Numbered from the stretch's first letter, positions 1-8,958 are shown. The stretch: 43,148 bases of DNA from VMCP01 sp964408945 (GCA_964408945.1 CAYPBJ010000019.1:1-43148); one strand, 5' to 3'. Made by a program: numbers and translations. Notes: generated by a model from the sequence alone, not told the origin.

Positions 1-8
1 ATTTCAAC

Positions 9-16
9 TAAATTTG
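9..16 (+). promoter_or_regulatory. Bacteroidota -7 promoter element of prfC
   Basis: TAAATTTG matches the Bacteroidota sigma-A -7 consensus TAnnTTTG and is followed by C, as is common. It ends 13 nt before the ATG at 30, which predicts a very short leader. The matching -33 TTG would lie outside the window, so only half of the promoter can be seen. Confidence 0.5.
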
Positions 17-29
17 CACCTTTCTACTC

Positions 30-1610
30 ATGTTCGAATCTGAGATTTCCAAACGCAAAACCTTCGCTATTATTTCGCATCCCGATGCCGGTAAAACTAC
101 CCTGACAGAGAAATTTCTGCTTTTTGGTGGACAAATTCAAACCGCAGGGGCTGTTAAGTCCAACAAAATCACAAAAACCGCTGCTTCAGATTTCATGGAA
201 ATCGAAAAACAAAGGGGTATTTCTGTGGCTACATCGGTGATGACTTTCCCCTACAAAGGAAAGTGGGTCAATATTTTGGATACTCCCGGACACAAAGATT
301 TTGCTGAAGATACTTACCGAACTTTGACCGCAGTTGACTCCGTTATTTTGGTGGTAGATTGCGTGAAAGGGGTGGAAGAGCAGACTAAACGACTCATGGA
401 AGTTTGCAGAATGCGCAAAACTCCCGTGATTGTGTTTATCAATAAAATGGATCGCGACGGTAAAGACCCGTTCGATTTGCTCGATGAGCTCGAAGAAAAT
501 TTAGACATTCAAGTGCATCCTTTGAGCTGGCCCATCAACGGCGGACGCGATTTTAAAGGGGTTTATTTGCTTCCCTCGAAATCTTTGAACCTCTTCGAAA
601 GCTCCAAAACCAAACTCTCTGACGATGTAATCTCAGTGCAAGGCGTTGATGACGAAAGACTTCCGCAGTTGGTTGGGGATAAAAATGCTGCAAAGCTCCG
701 CGAAGATGTGGAACTCATTGAAGGTGTTTACGGAGACATCGATATCAATAATTATTTGAAAGCCGACGTTGCACCCGTTTTCTTCGGTTCAGCATTGAAT
801 AACTTCGGAATTCAGGAGCTCCTTGATACCTTCGTGGATATAGCTCCGAATCCGCTCGCACGTCCCACAACCGTCAGGGATGTGGAACCCACCGAAGCTA
901 AATTTTCGGGATTTATTTTCAAGATACACGCCAATTTAGACCCTCGCCACCGCGATAGAATTGCCTTCTTGCGTGTGTGCAGCGGCAAATTTGAACGCAA
1001 TAAAGCTTACAAGCATACCCGACTTGAAAAACAGGTAAAATTTGCGGCGCCATACACCTTTTTAGCTGATTCTAAGGAAGTGATGGATGCTGCTTTCCCG
1101 GGGGATGTCGTGGGATTATACGATACCGGAAACTTCAAAATTGGCGATACTCTGACCGAAGGTGAGGTATTCGCTTTCAAAGGAATCCCGTCGTTTTCGC
1201 CCGAAATATTCAAAGAATTAATCAATCTTGACCCCATGAAGAGCAAGCAGTTGGAAAAAGGCATCCAACAGCTCACCGACGAAGGATTGGCCAACTTGTT
1301 CATCCAAGAACCGGGAAGCCGAAAATTTGTTGGTACCGTGGGTGAACTGCAGTTTGAAGTACTGCAATACCGCCTAGAACACGAATACGGCGCGAAATGC
1401 CGCTTCGAAGCCCGCGGAATCCACAAAGCCTGCTGGATGACCGGTCCTGAAGCCGATCTGAAAGATTTCATGAAATACCGAGGTTCAAACATTGCCTACG
1501 ACAAATCGGGCAATCCCGTATTCCTCGCCGAAACCGCCTACATCTTGCGCATGGCCATGGAAAAATACCCAGACATCCAATTCCACACAACAACGGAATT
1601 GATATCCTAA
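30..1610 (+). CDS. prfC: Peptide chain release factor 3 (RF3)
   Basis: This translational GTPase recycles RF1/RF2 from the ribosome after peptide release. The protein has 526 residues, the usual RF3 length. The G1 loop is HPDAGKTT (residues 17-24), G3 is DTPGH (about 84-88) and G4 is NKMD (about 138-141). The N-terminal stretch with SNKITKTAASDFMEIEKQRG is the RF3-type switch I region, and the C-terminal half reads as the RF3 domains II and III. The ATG at 30 follows a TAAATTTG promoter element. The stop codon is followed with no spacing by a heptamer repeat (GTAGTCG GTAGTC) and then by the scaffold gap. Confidence 0.96.
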   Translation: MFESEISKRKTFAIISHPDAGKTTLTEKFLLFGGQIQTAGAVKSNKITKTAASDFMEIEKQRGISVATSVMTFPYKGKWVNILDTPGHKDFAEDTYRTLTAVDSVILVVDCVKGVEEQTKRLMEVCRMRKTPVIVFINKMDRDGKDPFDLLDELEENLDIQVHPLSWPINGGRDFKGVYLLPSKSLNLFESSKTKLSDDVISVQGVDDERLPQLVGDKNAAKLREDVELIEGVYGDIDINNYLKADVAPVFFGSALNNFGIQELLDTFVDIAPNPLARPTTVRDVEPTEAKFSGFIFKIHANLDPRHRDRIAFLRVCSGKFERNKAYKHTRLEKQVKFAAPYTFLADSKEVMDAAFPGDVVGLYDTGNFKIGDTLTEGEVFAFKGIPSFSPEIFKELINLDPMKSKQLEKGIQQLTDEGLANLFIQEPGSRKFVGTVGELQFEVLQYRLEHEYGAKCRFEARGIHKACWMTGPEADLKDFMKYRGSNIAYDKSGNPVFLAETAYILRMAMEKYPDIQFHTTTELIS

Positions 1611-1623
1611 GTAGTCGGTAGTC
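1611..1623. repeat. Heptamer repeat array A, left edge only
   Basis: GTAGTCG GTAGTC follows the prfC stop codon directly and runs into the N gap. It matches the left arm of the array at 4629-4817 (TGTAGTC and CGAAGTC units), with TAG on the plus strand. The rest of the array is presumably lost in the gap. Confidence 0.7.
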
Positions 1624-1723
1624 NNNNNNNNNNNNNNNNNNNNNNNNNNNNNNNNNNNNNNNNNNNNNNNNNNNNNNNNNNNNNNNNNNNNNNNNNNNNN
1701 NNNNNNNNNNNNNNNNNNNNNNN
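1624..1723. other. Scaffold gap of 100 N
   Basis: This is exactly 100 N, the usual placeholder for a gap of unknown length. Its left edge lies inside a heptamer repeat array, so the assembly probably broke on the repeat. The 3' end of the DUF3078-type gene is hidden here. Confidence 0.97.
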
Positions 1724-2673
1724 ATATGAAACGCGTATCCAATGCCGAAAACCCAGGAGTTTTGCCAAGCGTTGGTGCCGGGTTTGACCAGGTCTTTGTC
1801 GAAGATGGAGATTAAGGTGTAGTTTAAGTTGAGGTATTTAGTTAGACGGGCCGAAAGGCCAATGTCTATACGCGAATCTAGAAGAGCGCGATCTGTTTGG
1901 TAGGGTAGAAAGCCCAAGTAGTTGAGCTTGGCGGTGTACATTTCTTTGGGACCAAAATTGCGCGTGCCACCCATTTGGACTTGCATACCGAATTCGTTGT
2001 CAATGTATTGTCCTTTTTGAACACGAGCAATGACCTCGGTATTACGGAGGGTGTACAAATCTTGATTGATAACGTAGGTTTGTTTGAGGGTAACGTACCC
2101 AAGACGAATGAAGGAATTTCGGTAGAATTTATTTTCAGTACCAATGGCCAACTGTGTTTGTCCCTGCGATAGGAAACTGGTGGTCATGGTTGCAAGTTCT
2201 CTTCCGATGGGGTCTTTTGTGTAGACATAACCGGGTAGAAGTTGCGTTTGAAAATTGAGTCCACCGTACATAGATAGGGTAGGGTATTCATCGAATTCCA
2301 TACCTAGTTTGCTGTCTAAAAAGACGTTGTCAATGTTTTTTCTGGTGCTCCAAAAGCCATCTCCGAAAATGTCGCTCTGTCTGTTGGCAATGACACCCAC
2401 GTTGATTTTGAGGGTATTATCCCAACTCATCCGCTCCTTTTTGAGATTGGCTCCGGCACTAATGAGACCAGCAAAGCTGATATTGTTGCTAGAACCGCTG
2501 CTCCAATTGGGGGATGAGTTGGCTAATGAGAAGTTAAATTTAAAATCAGCACCGTATTCCCAAATACGGCTAGCGGTTGAGTCACGACGAAAATGGTTTC
2601 CGCTGTTGTTAGGGGTAGACGATGGAACGTCCCCCGAAAACAGAAATCCCAAAAATGCCGCGGCTAAATGCAT
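1724..2673 (-). CDS. DUF3078 domain protein, outer-membrane type (3' end lost in gap)
   Basis: About 316 residues are visible. A short hydrophobic N-terminus (MHLAAAFLGFLFSG) is probably a signal peptide. The body carries the DUF3078-type signature: NWSSGSSNNISFAG followed by WDNTLKINVGV. Alternating aromatic and polar strands such as YVTLKQTYVI and NYTLISIF suggest a beta barrel. The last visible residues, GIGYAFH, are typical of an outer-membrane barrel terminus, so only a few residues may be missing. It starts 25 nt after sucC and is likely cotranscribed with it. No positively charged residue precedes the hydrophobic stretch, so the exact start is uncertain. The function is unknown. Confidence 0.75.
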
Positions 2674-2698
2674 GAAAAAACTTAGGGCGGGCGGTAGA

Positions 2699-3916
2699 TT
2701 AGGCTTCTTTTAGAACCTTTTCAACCAATTCAGCAGCCTCTTTAAGGGCAATTGCAGAGAATACCTTCAAACCGCTCTCATCAATGATGCGCTTCGCTTC
2801 TTCGGCGTTGGTACCTTGCAAACGAACAATGATGGGGATTTTTACATCACCAATTTTCTTATATGCCTCAACAACACCATTTGCAACGCGATCGCAACGA
2901 ACGATACCTCCAAAAATGTTGATTAAAATGGCCTTAACGCCAGGATCACTCATGATGATTCTGAAACCAGCTTCAACGGTTTCAGCGTTAGCAGTACCCC
3001 CTACATCTAGGAAGTTTGCAGGTTCACCGCCTGACAATTTGATGATATCCATGGTAGCCATAGCAAGTCCAGCTCCGTTAACCATACAACCCACGTTTCC
3101 GTCGAGTTTTACATAGTTAAGGTTGAATTTACCAGCTTCAACTTCTGTAGGATCTTCTTCTGCAATATCGCGCAACTCGATGAAATCTTTGTGGCGGTAA
3201 AGGGCGTTGTCATCAAGATTTACTTTGGCGTCAACGGCAATTATTTTATCGTCAGAGGTTTTAAGAACAGGGTTGATTTCGAACATCGCAGAATCGGTTT
3301 CATCGTAAGCTTTGTACAAAGCGGTTACGAATCTCACCATTTCTTTGAATGCGTTGCCTTCTAATCCTAGATTGAAAGCAATTTTACGAGCTTGGAAAGG
3401 CTGTAAACCTGTAGCGGGGTGCACCCATTCTCTGTGAATTTTCTCAGGAGTGTGCTCTGCTACTTCTTCAATATCCATACCACCTTCAGTGGTGTAAATG
3501 ATTACATTTTGCTTTTTTGTACGATCCAACAAAACGCTCATGTAGTATTCTTTTGGTTCGTTAGGACCTGGATAAAATACGTCTTGAGCAACATAAACTT
3601 TATTCACTACTTTACCAGCAGCGCCTGTTTGGATGGTAACCAATGTACCGCCCAACAAGTTTTTTGCAATTTCAGCTGCACCTTCTGGCGACTTAGCCAC
3701 TTGAACACCGCGGTGCTCAGTACCTTGGATTTTACCTTTTCCGCGACCACCGGCATGGATTTGGGCTTTAACCACACACCATCCGCTGTTGTATTCGTCG
3801 CGCACGCGCTCAGCAGCAGCAAGTGCTTCTTCGGGAGTTTCGGCTACAAAACCATTTTGCACGGCTACTCCGTACTTTTTCAAAATTTCCTTAGCTTGAT
3901 ATTCGTGAATGTTCAT
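2699..3916 (-). CDS. sucC: Succinyl-CoA synthetase, ADP-forming, beta subunit
   Basis: This TCA-cycle enzyme subunit, with SucD, makes succinate and ATP from succinyl-CoA. It has 405 residues and starts MNIHEYQAKEILKKYGV, the standard SucC N-terminus. The ATP-grasp glycine loop HAGGRGKGKI lies near residues 53-62. The C-terminal part contains NGAGLAMATMDIIKLSGG and GGIVRCDRVANGV, the CoA-ligase domain. No sucD lies next to it, so the alpha subunit must be encoded elsewhere, as is frequent in Bacteroidota. It diverges from lolD with 66 nt between the start codons and probably reads through into the DUF3078 gene. Confidence 0.96.
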   Translation of the reverse strand: MNIHEYQAKEILKKYGVAVQNGFVAETPEEALAAAERVRDEYNSGWCVVKAQIHAGGRGKGKIQGTEHRGVQVAKSPEGAAEIAKNLLGGTLVTIQTGAAGKVVNKVYVAQDVFYPGPNEPKEYYMSVLLDRTKKQNVIIYTTEGGMDIEEVAEHTPEKIHREWVHPATGLQPFQARKIAFNLGLEGNAFKEMVRFVTALYKAYDETDSAMFEINPVLKTSDDKIIAVDAKVNLDDNALYRHKDFIELRDIAEEDPTEVEAGKFNLNYVKLDGNVGCMVNGAGLAMATMDIIKLSGGEPANFLDVGGTANAETVEAGFRIIMSDPGVKAILINIFGGIVRCDRVANGVVEAYKKIGDVKIPIIVRLQGTNAEEAKRIIDESGLKVFSAIALKEAAELVEKVLKEA

Positions 3917-3921
3917 ATAGG

Positions 3922-3953
3922 TTGGAATTCCGACGCGAAAATAATTAACTTTG
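3922..3953 (+). promoter_or_regulatory. Bacteroidota promoter of lolD
   Basis: TTG at 3922-3924 and TAACTTTG at 3946-3953 are separated by 21 nt. This matches the TTG / TAnnTTTG pattern of Bacteroidota housekeeping promoters. It lies 29 nt upstream of the GTG start at 3983, inside the sucC-lolD divergent intergenic region. Confidence 0.6.
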
Positions 3954-3982
3954 ACCCCATTCCCGCAATAATTTTACAAAAA

Positions 3983-4633
3983 GTGATATCATGCATCGAA
4001 CTTCGCAAACAATACGGACAACTAGAGGTCCTAAAAGGGGTGTCTCTCGATGTCCATGAGCGCGAAATTATCAGCATTACCGGCGAAAGTGGCGCAGGAA
4101 AAAGTACCTTATTGCATTTAATAGGCACCCTAGATCGCCCAACTTCAGGTCAGGTTTTGTTTCGTGGGGATGATATTTCGAAATTAACCGGCAAGAAATT
4201 ATCGGCTTTTAGAAACCAGAATTTGGGATTTATCTTCCAATTTCACCAGCTCGTTCCAGAATTAACGGCTTTAGAAAATGCCTTTTTACCGCGTTTGATT
4301 TTTGGGGATAGCCGTTCGGCCGCAGAAAAATCAGCCAAAGAAATGCTAGACTACTTGGGACTGACTGACCGCATGAAACACCGTCCAAGCGAATTATCGG
4401 GCGGCGAGCAGCAACGTGTATCCATTGCAAGAGCTCTGAGTATGCGTCCATCATTAATCTTAGCCGATGAACCCACCGGAAACTTAGATACAAAAAACGC
4501 CAAGCTGATTCACGAGCTCTTCTTCAAGATGCGCGATGACTTCAACTTGACGTTCATTATAGTGACCCACAATCAAGAACTCGCCAAACTCTCTGACCGA
4601 CAGGTAGTGATTGTGGATGGGGTGGTTGTTTAG
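3983..4633 (+). CDS. lolD: LolD-like ABC transporter ATP-binding protein
   Basis: This ATPase subunit of the MacB/LolD class powers lipoprotein release from the inner membrane or a related export step. It has 216 residues from a GTG start, chosen because VISCIELRKQYGQLEVLKGV matches the family N-terminus, and no in-frame ATG lies nearby. Walker A is GESGAGKST (residues 34-42), the signature is LSGGEQQR (about 139-146) and Walker B with D-loop is LILADEPTGNLD (about 158-169). The characteristic LolD insert FIFQFHQLVPELTALEN is present. The partner permease is not in the window. The TAG stop codon is part of the first unit of heptamer array B. Confidence 0.85.
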   Translation: MISCIELRKQYGQLEVLKGVSLDVHEREIISITGESGAGKSTLLHLIGTLDRPTSGQVLFRGDDISKLTGKKLSAFRNQNLGFIFQFHQLVPELTALENAFLPRLIFGDSRSAAEKSAKEMLDYLGLTDRMKHRPSELSGGEQQRVSIARALSMRPSLILADEPTGNLDTKNAKLIHELFFKMRDDFNLTFIIVTHNQELAKLSDRQVVIVDGVVV

Positions 4634-4817
4634 TCTGTAGTCTATGGTCCATAGTCCGTTGTCTGTAGTCTGTAGTCTGTAGTCTGTAGTCTGTAGTCCG
4701 AAGTCCGAAGTCCGGGCCCTAGGTCGATTGCAATTATACTACAGACTAAAGACTAGCGACTACAAACTATGGACTATGGACTATCGACTATGGACTATCG
4801 ACTATCGACTATCGACT
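4629..4817. repeat. Heptamer array B with two inverted arms between convergent genes
   Basis: The left arm (4629-4712) is 12 heptamers in register, mostly TGTAGTC, with variants CATAGTC, TATGGTC, CGTTGTC and CGAAGTC. The right arm (4738-4817) is 11 units ACTACAG, ACTATGG or ACTATCG plus a partial unit. The arms are reverse complements in type: TGTAGTC against GACTACA, CATAGTC against GACTATG. The whole array can therefore fold back on itself around a GC-rich centre with GGGCCC. The left arm contains the lolD stop codon, and the right arm ends 4 nt before the stop of the convergent gene. A role as a bidirectional terminator is possible but inferred. Confidence 0.92.
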
Positions 4818-4821
4818 AAAA

Positions 4822-5940
4822 TCAGTTTCTCTCGTAACGATCTTTAGCGTTCCAACCCATGGAAATACCAAAGCGCCAGCCCCATTTACCGGGTACAGCA
4901 AATACGTTTACGGGAATGTTTAATTTGCCTGATTTGAAGGTTTTACCGGCGGCAAACAAGAAGCCTGTTGCAATAACTACATCCCCACGGCTGTCTGGTC
5001 TAGTTTCTAATGTTGTTCCGTCAGGTGCAGGGTTTTGATAAGAAGGAATTACGAATTTATTACTTCCATCGATGTAACCTTCAGCTGACCTTGAAATTGC
5101 AAAATTAGGTCCAAAAGCAAATTCCCATCCGTTGATGTTATTTCTCAAACCATTCAATAAGGTTATTGAAGGAATAACTCTGCTTTGATCTAATCCAGTG
5201 ATCATGGGAATTACTTCAAACAGCGCTTGTAGGTTTCCTTCGTTAAGGTATTGCTTTTCAAACTGATAACCGAATTGGAACATAAACGGATACCCATCAT
5301 AACCACCTTCAGCCTTTGGTGATTCCATTACTTTGGCCAGATATCCAGTCATAGCGGTCATCCCCATTCGAGGTCCGTCAGATCTTAAACGTGGAGCATA
5401 AGGATTGTTTATGGCGTTGTCAAAATCTGCACGTTTGGTTAATTTGGTTACAAGTTCATTGTCGTTTGGAACATTGAAAAGATCGTTAACACAAATACGC
5501 AACATTTGAAATTCTGTTCCTGGAATCACCAAGAATTCACGAACTTTTTGAGTTTCGAAATTTCCTTTGTTGACGTCTAATATTCTTAAAGAAATATTGA
5601 GATTATCACCCATTTGAGAGATTGATCCGCTCAGCATTTTGTCAACTTTTAGTTTTTTTCCAACTTCTTGAAGACAAATTTTTGAGTAGCAATTTAAAAG
5701 GTCTAAAGAATCACGGCGGGCAATGTACTCAATATCATATTTATCCATCACTTCAAAATAACCTACACGAATTAATTCGTTTGATAAAAATTGGATGGCC
5801 TGAATTTGGTTCATTTTGTAACCTCTTACATCGAAATCTACAACCGCAATGCTCTGTTTGGTTACTGCATCATATTGTGCAGTTAAGTTGCTGGAAATTA
5901 GTGTAATGCACACTAGAAATAAAAGTCTCATTTTTTTCAT
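4822..5940 (-). CDS. CsgG/FlgO-like secreted protein of unknown function
   Basis: The protein has 372 residues with a clear signal peptide (MKKMRLLFLVCITLISSNLTAQ). Residues about 30-145 resemble the CsgG/FlgO/LpoB-type fold: SIAVVDFDVRG, then IQFLSNELIRVGYFEVMDKYDIEYI, then VGKKLKVDKMLSGSISQMGDNLNISLRILDV. The rest (about 175-372) is glycine- and aromatic-rich and looks like a Bacteroidota-specific beta-rich or barrel domain (GYPFMFQFGYQFEKQ, ending GWRFGISMGWNAKDRYERN). There is no lipobox cysteine at the cleavage site, unlike true CsgG. No curli or flagellar genes are nearby. Its specific role cannot be told. Confidence 0.6.
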   Translation of the reverse strand: MKKMRLLFLVCITLISSNLTAQYDAVTKQSIAVVDFDVRGYKMNQIQAIQFLSNELIRVGYFEVMDKYDIEYIARRDSLDLLNCYSKICLQEVGKKLKVDKMLSGSISQMGDNLNISLRILDVNKGNFETQKVREFLVIPGTEFQMLRICVNDLFNVPNDNELVTKLTKRADFDNAINNPYAPRLRSDGPRMGMTAMTGYLAKVMESPKAEGGYDGYPFMFQFGYQFEKQYLNEGNLQALFEVIPMITGLDQSRVIPSITLLNGLRNNINGWEFAFGPNFAISRSAEGYIDGSNKFVIPSYQNPAPDGTTLETRPDSRGDVVIATGFLFAAGKTFKSGKLNIPVNVFAVPGKWGWRFGISMGWNAKDRYERN

Positions 5941-6055
5941 GGTCTTTATTTATTGGTTTGTGTACAAAATTGTGTAGTTGAAACTGTAAGAAATAACGGA
6001 AATTTACAAATAGTGAAAGTATTTTTAAGGCTTTTCCGTAATTTGCTATAATATT

Positions 6056-7066
6056 TTGAAAAATTCATCTCCTAATAGACCCGCACAACTGGCATTTGTG
6101 GAAGTTCTCAAAAGAGCTGCCCCAATGAACATTAACCTCGCTGAAGAAATAGCTGCGTTGTTTGAAATTAGCTTGGATTCAGTATACCGCAGAATGCGAG
6201 GTGAAACCGATTTCTCGCTTGAAGAAGTTGTTGCACTTTGCGACAATTTTAACATCCCCCTAGAAGATGCATTGAGCCCCAAAAGTAAGATGGTCAGTTT
6301 TAGAGCCAATGACCTTTCAAATGAATCACAATCATTTGCTGCTTATTTAAAGGTGTTGTATTCTGATTTGCGTTGGGTGAGACAATGGGATAATGCCGAA
6401 ATCATTTATGCAGCAGAAGACCTTCCTGTGTTTTACCATTTTTTCTTTCCGAGGTTGGCACGATTTAAAATGGTTTATTGGAACAAGTCCATACTTGGCT
6501 CGGTTGATTTGAAGCAGTCTTTCGTTGAGGATATTCACATCCCCGACTCATGGCGGGAAGAAGTCCCCAAAATTCAACAAACCTTTTTGGAAATGCCATC
6601 TACTGAAGTTTGGCATGAAGATACTTTGAAAAGTACGTTTAGACAGCTGGAATATTATGCATCGGCAGGCTATTTTAAAGATATAAATGTAGCACTTGAA
6701 GTTGTTGACGAAATTGAAGCCTTAGTTTTGATGCTGAAGTCGCAAGCAGTTCAAGGGAAAAAGTACAATCCTATAAAAAAGGAATTCACAGAAACCCCTT
6801 ATGAGTTGTATATCAGTGATGTAATGATTGGGACGAACTGCGTATTTTTAAGGTCTTCAGGACAGAATGCATCTTACTTGGGGTATAACACGTTTAATTT
6901 CATTCAAACCAAGAACGAAGCCTTTAATCGGCAGGCAATTGGCTGGTTGGAAAACTTGATGTCGAAAAGCGAAAAGGTATCAGGTGTTTCAGAAAAGAAT
7001 AGAAATCGTTATTTTGCTCAAGTTGCACAAGAAATTGAGCAATTGCGCAAACGAATTTCACCATGA
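6056..7066 (+). CDS. Helix-turn-helix protein, probable transcriptional regulator
   Basis: The protein has 336 residues from a TTG start; no in-frame ATG occurs before residue 24. The N-terminus reads as a Cro/XRE-like helix-turn-helix: INLAEEIAALFEISLDSVYRRMRGETDFSLEEVVALCDNF is laid out as helix, turn, recognition helix and a following helix (residues about 25-65). The remaining 270 residues form an alpha-helical domain I do not recognise, with many aromatic residues (VWHEDTLKSTFRQLEYYASAGYF). Its stop overlaps the ATG of the RecQ gene (ATGA), so the two are translationally coupled. It diverges from the CsgG-like gene across 115 nt in which I see no clear motif. The DNA target is unknown. 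Confidence 0.65.
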   Translation: MKNSSPNRPAQLAFVEVLKRAAPMNINLAEEIAALFEISLDSVYRRMRGETDFSLEEVVALCDNFNIPLEDALSPKSKMVSFRANDLSNESQSFAAYLKVLYSDLRWVRQWDNAEIIYAAEDLPVFYHFFFPRLARFKMVYWNKSILGSVDLKQSFVEDIHIPDSWREEVPKIQQTFLEMPSTEVWHEDTLKSTFRQLEYYASAGYFKDINVALEVVDEIEALVLMLKSQAVQGKKYNPIKKEFTETPYELYISDVMIGTNCVFLRSSGQNASYLGYNTFNFIQTKNEAFNRQAIGWLENLMSKSEKVSGVSEKNRNRYFAQVAQEIEQLRKRISP

Positions 7067-8958
7067 GTGACAGCATTACGCCCGAAGAAATATTAAAAAA
7101 ACATTGGGGTTTCGATCGCTTTCGAGATGGTCAACTGAATATCATTCAATCGATTATTGCAGGAAATGATACTCTTACCTTGTTACCAACTGGCGGTGGT
7201 AAGAGCATCTGCTTTCAGGTGCCTGGACTTCTTTTAGGGGGACTTACACTCGTGGTATCGCCCTTAATTGCGTTGATGAAAGATCAAGTTGACGGACTAA
7301 AACAACGGAATATTTCGGCCAATTTCATTCACAGTGCCCTTACCTGGAAAGAAATTAAAGGCATCATGGAAAATGCCCTCAAAGGACATTACTCCTTTTT
7401 ATATGTATCGCCTGAAAGATTGCTTTCTCAAAATTTTACGGAATATCTGCCCAATCTGAATATAAAATTATTGGTGGTGGATGAGGCTCATTGCATCAGT
7501 TCCTGGGGAAGTGATTTCAGGCCTTCGTTCAAAGAAATTTACAAAGTCAGAGAATTTTTATCTTCAAAAACACCCGTTGCCGCCTTTACAGCGTCTGCGC
7601 CCGATTGGATTCAAGAAGATATTATTTCGGGATTGCAATTAAAGAATCATAAAAAATTTCAAGGGGAATTTGGACGAAACAACTTGGTGTTTCAAGCACT
7701 TTATGCAGAAAATAAACGCGATTTATTGCTGCATGCATTGAAACATACCACTGGGTGTTCTATCGTGTTTGGAAGCACGCGAAAAGAAGTTCAGGATTGT
7801 GCTCAATGGCTTGCCGAAGAAGGCATTTCATCGCATTTTTATCACGGAGGACTTCCAAGCGAGGAACGATCTAAAAAGCAAACCGAATGGATGCAGAACA
7901 AAGTAAGGGTGATGGTGTGTACCAATGCTTTTGGTATGGGCGTTGACAAACCCGATGTTCGGTATGTTTTCCATTTGTCACCAAGCGCTACACCCGAAGA
8001 CTATTACCAAGAGGCAGGAAGAGCGGGGCGCGATGGAAATAAGAGCTTTTGCATTTTGTTTTACAACTCGTCTGATTGGTTGAAATCAAAAGAGTTTATT
8101 GCGCAGCAACATCCCCCGATAGAAACCTTGAAACAATGTTACCACGCGGTCATGAATGCTTTGGGAATTGCGCCAGGCAACGGACAAGACAGCGTGAATG
8201 CAATAGATTGGACATTGATTGCTGAAAAGTACAAGATTTCGGTATCGCAAATGTTCTTTTCTATCAAAATTATTGAGAAATTGAAGCTCTGGCATCTCAG
8301 TGAGGGATTTAATAGCCCCTCGAAAATCAAGATGCAAATGGATTACTCAGAGGTTTATGACTTTAAAATCAGGTACGAAAAGTTCGATTCTTTGTTGGAT
8401 GTTTTGATGCGCGGATTTGGGGGGATTTTTGAGCACTTCACCACTGTAATTGAAACTCAATTGGCTCGAAAAGCCCTATTGACAGAAGATGAATTGACTA
8501 ATCAATTGGGTGTGCTTCAAAAAGCAGGAGTTATAGATTACATTCCTCGGAGCAATTTGCCCATGTTGACTTTGTTGGAACCTCGATCAATGTATCCAAG
8601 CTTCGATATGAAAACCGTGGAGGCACTGAAAAAAAGGAGGATAGAGGCATTGGAAAAGATGCAAGAATATTCACAGAATAAGGCATGTAGATCCAATTTT
8701 TGGGTGAATTATTTCACTGGAGAACCTTCTGGAAATTGCTTTACTTGCGATAATTGCAAAAAGAAGTTTGCAAAACCTCAACCCAGTAGAATTCAAAAAG
8801 AAATTCTCGAAAGATTGACAAAGCCGTCAGATTTTTTTGATTTCACGCAGAACTTTCCTTTGGAATTTAGAGACAACTTTTTGGAACAGTTGAATAAATT
8901 AATGGATGAAGGTAAAATTCAGAAGTCGGCCGATAATCAATTAAGTTTGCAGGCTTGA
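7063..8958 (+). CDS. recQ: RecQ-family ATP-dependent DNA helicase
   Basis: This 3'-to-5' helicase acts in recombination and replication repair. It has 631 residues. Motif 0/I reads FDRFRDGQLNIIQSIIAG and LLPTGGGKSICFQVP. Motif II is DEAHCISSWGSDFRP, and motif VI is QEAGRAGRDG. A zinc-binding RQC region near residues 540-566 has the pattern C...C..C..C (CRSNFW, CFTCDNCKK). Motif III reads AFTASAPDW where most RecQs have TATA. The protein ends after a winged-helix-like stretch and shows no clear HRDC domain. Many Bacteroidota carry more than one RecQ, so this may be the shorter paralogue. It is coupled by ATGA overlap to the upstream regulator. Confidence 0.9.
   Translation: MSDSITPEEILKKHWGFDRFRDGQLNIIQSIIAGNDTLTLLPTGGGKSICFQVPGLLLGGLTLVVSPLIALMKDQVDGLKQRNISANFIHSALTWKEIKGIMENALKGHYSFLYVSPERLLSQNFTEYLPNLNIKLLVVDEAHCISSWGSDFRPSFKEIYKVREFLSSKTPVAAFTASAPDWIQEDIISGLQLKNHKKFQGEFGRNNLVFQALYAENKRDLLLHALKHTTGCSIVFGSTRKEVQDCAQWLAEEGISSHFYHGGLPSEERSKKQTEWMQNKVRVMVCTNAFGMGVDKPDVRYVFHLSPSATPEDYYQEAGRAGRDGNKSFCILFYNSSDWLKSKEFIAQQHPPIETLKQCYHAVMNALGIAPGNGQDSVNAIDWTLIAEKYKISVSQMFFSIKIIEKLKLWHLSEGFNSPSKIKMQMDYSEVYDFKIRYEKFDSLLDVLMRGFGGIFEHFTTVIETQLARKALLTEDELTNQLGVLQKAGVIDYIPRSNLPMLTLLEPRSMYPSFDMKTVEALKKRRIEALEKMQEYSQNKACRSNFWVNYFTGEPSGNCFTCDNCKKKFAKPQPSRIQKEILERLTKPSDFFDFTQNFPLEFRDNFLEQLNKLMDEGKIQKSADNQLSLQA

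Noticed and set aside
1468..2673. A single minus-strand gene running through the N gap into prfC
   Set aside because: The frame passes through 100 N and then the reverse strand of prfC. The real gene ends inside the gap.
3419..3982. Long N-terminal extension of LolD across sucC
   Set aside because: It overlaps the conserved sucC gene antisense and does not resemble any ABC domain. The GTG at 3983 gives the family N-terminus.
5941..6055. Regulatory RNA or riboswitch in the divergent gap
   Set aside because: The 115 nt are AT-rich with no convincing stem or promoter match beyond off-by-one TAnnTTTG variants.
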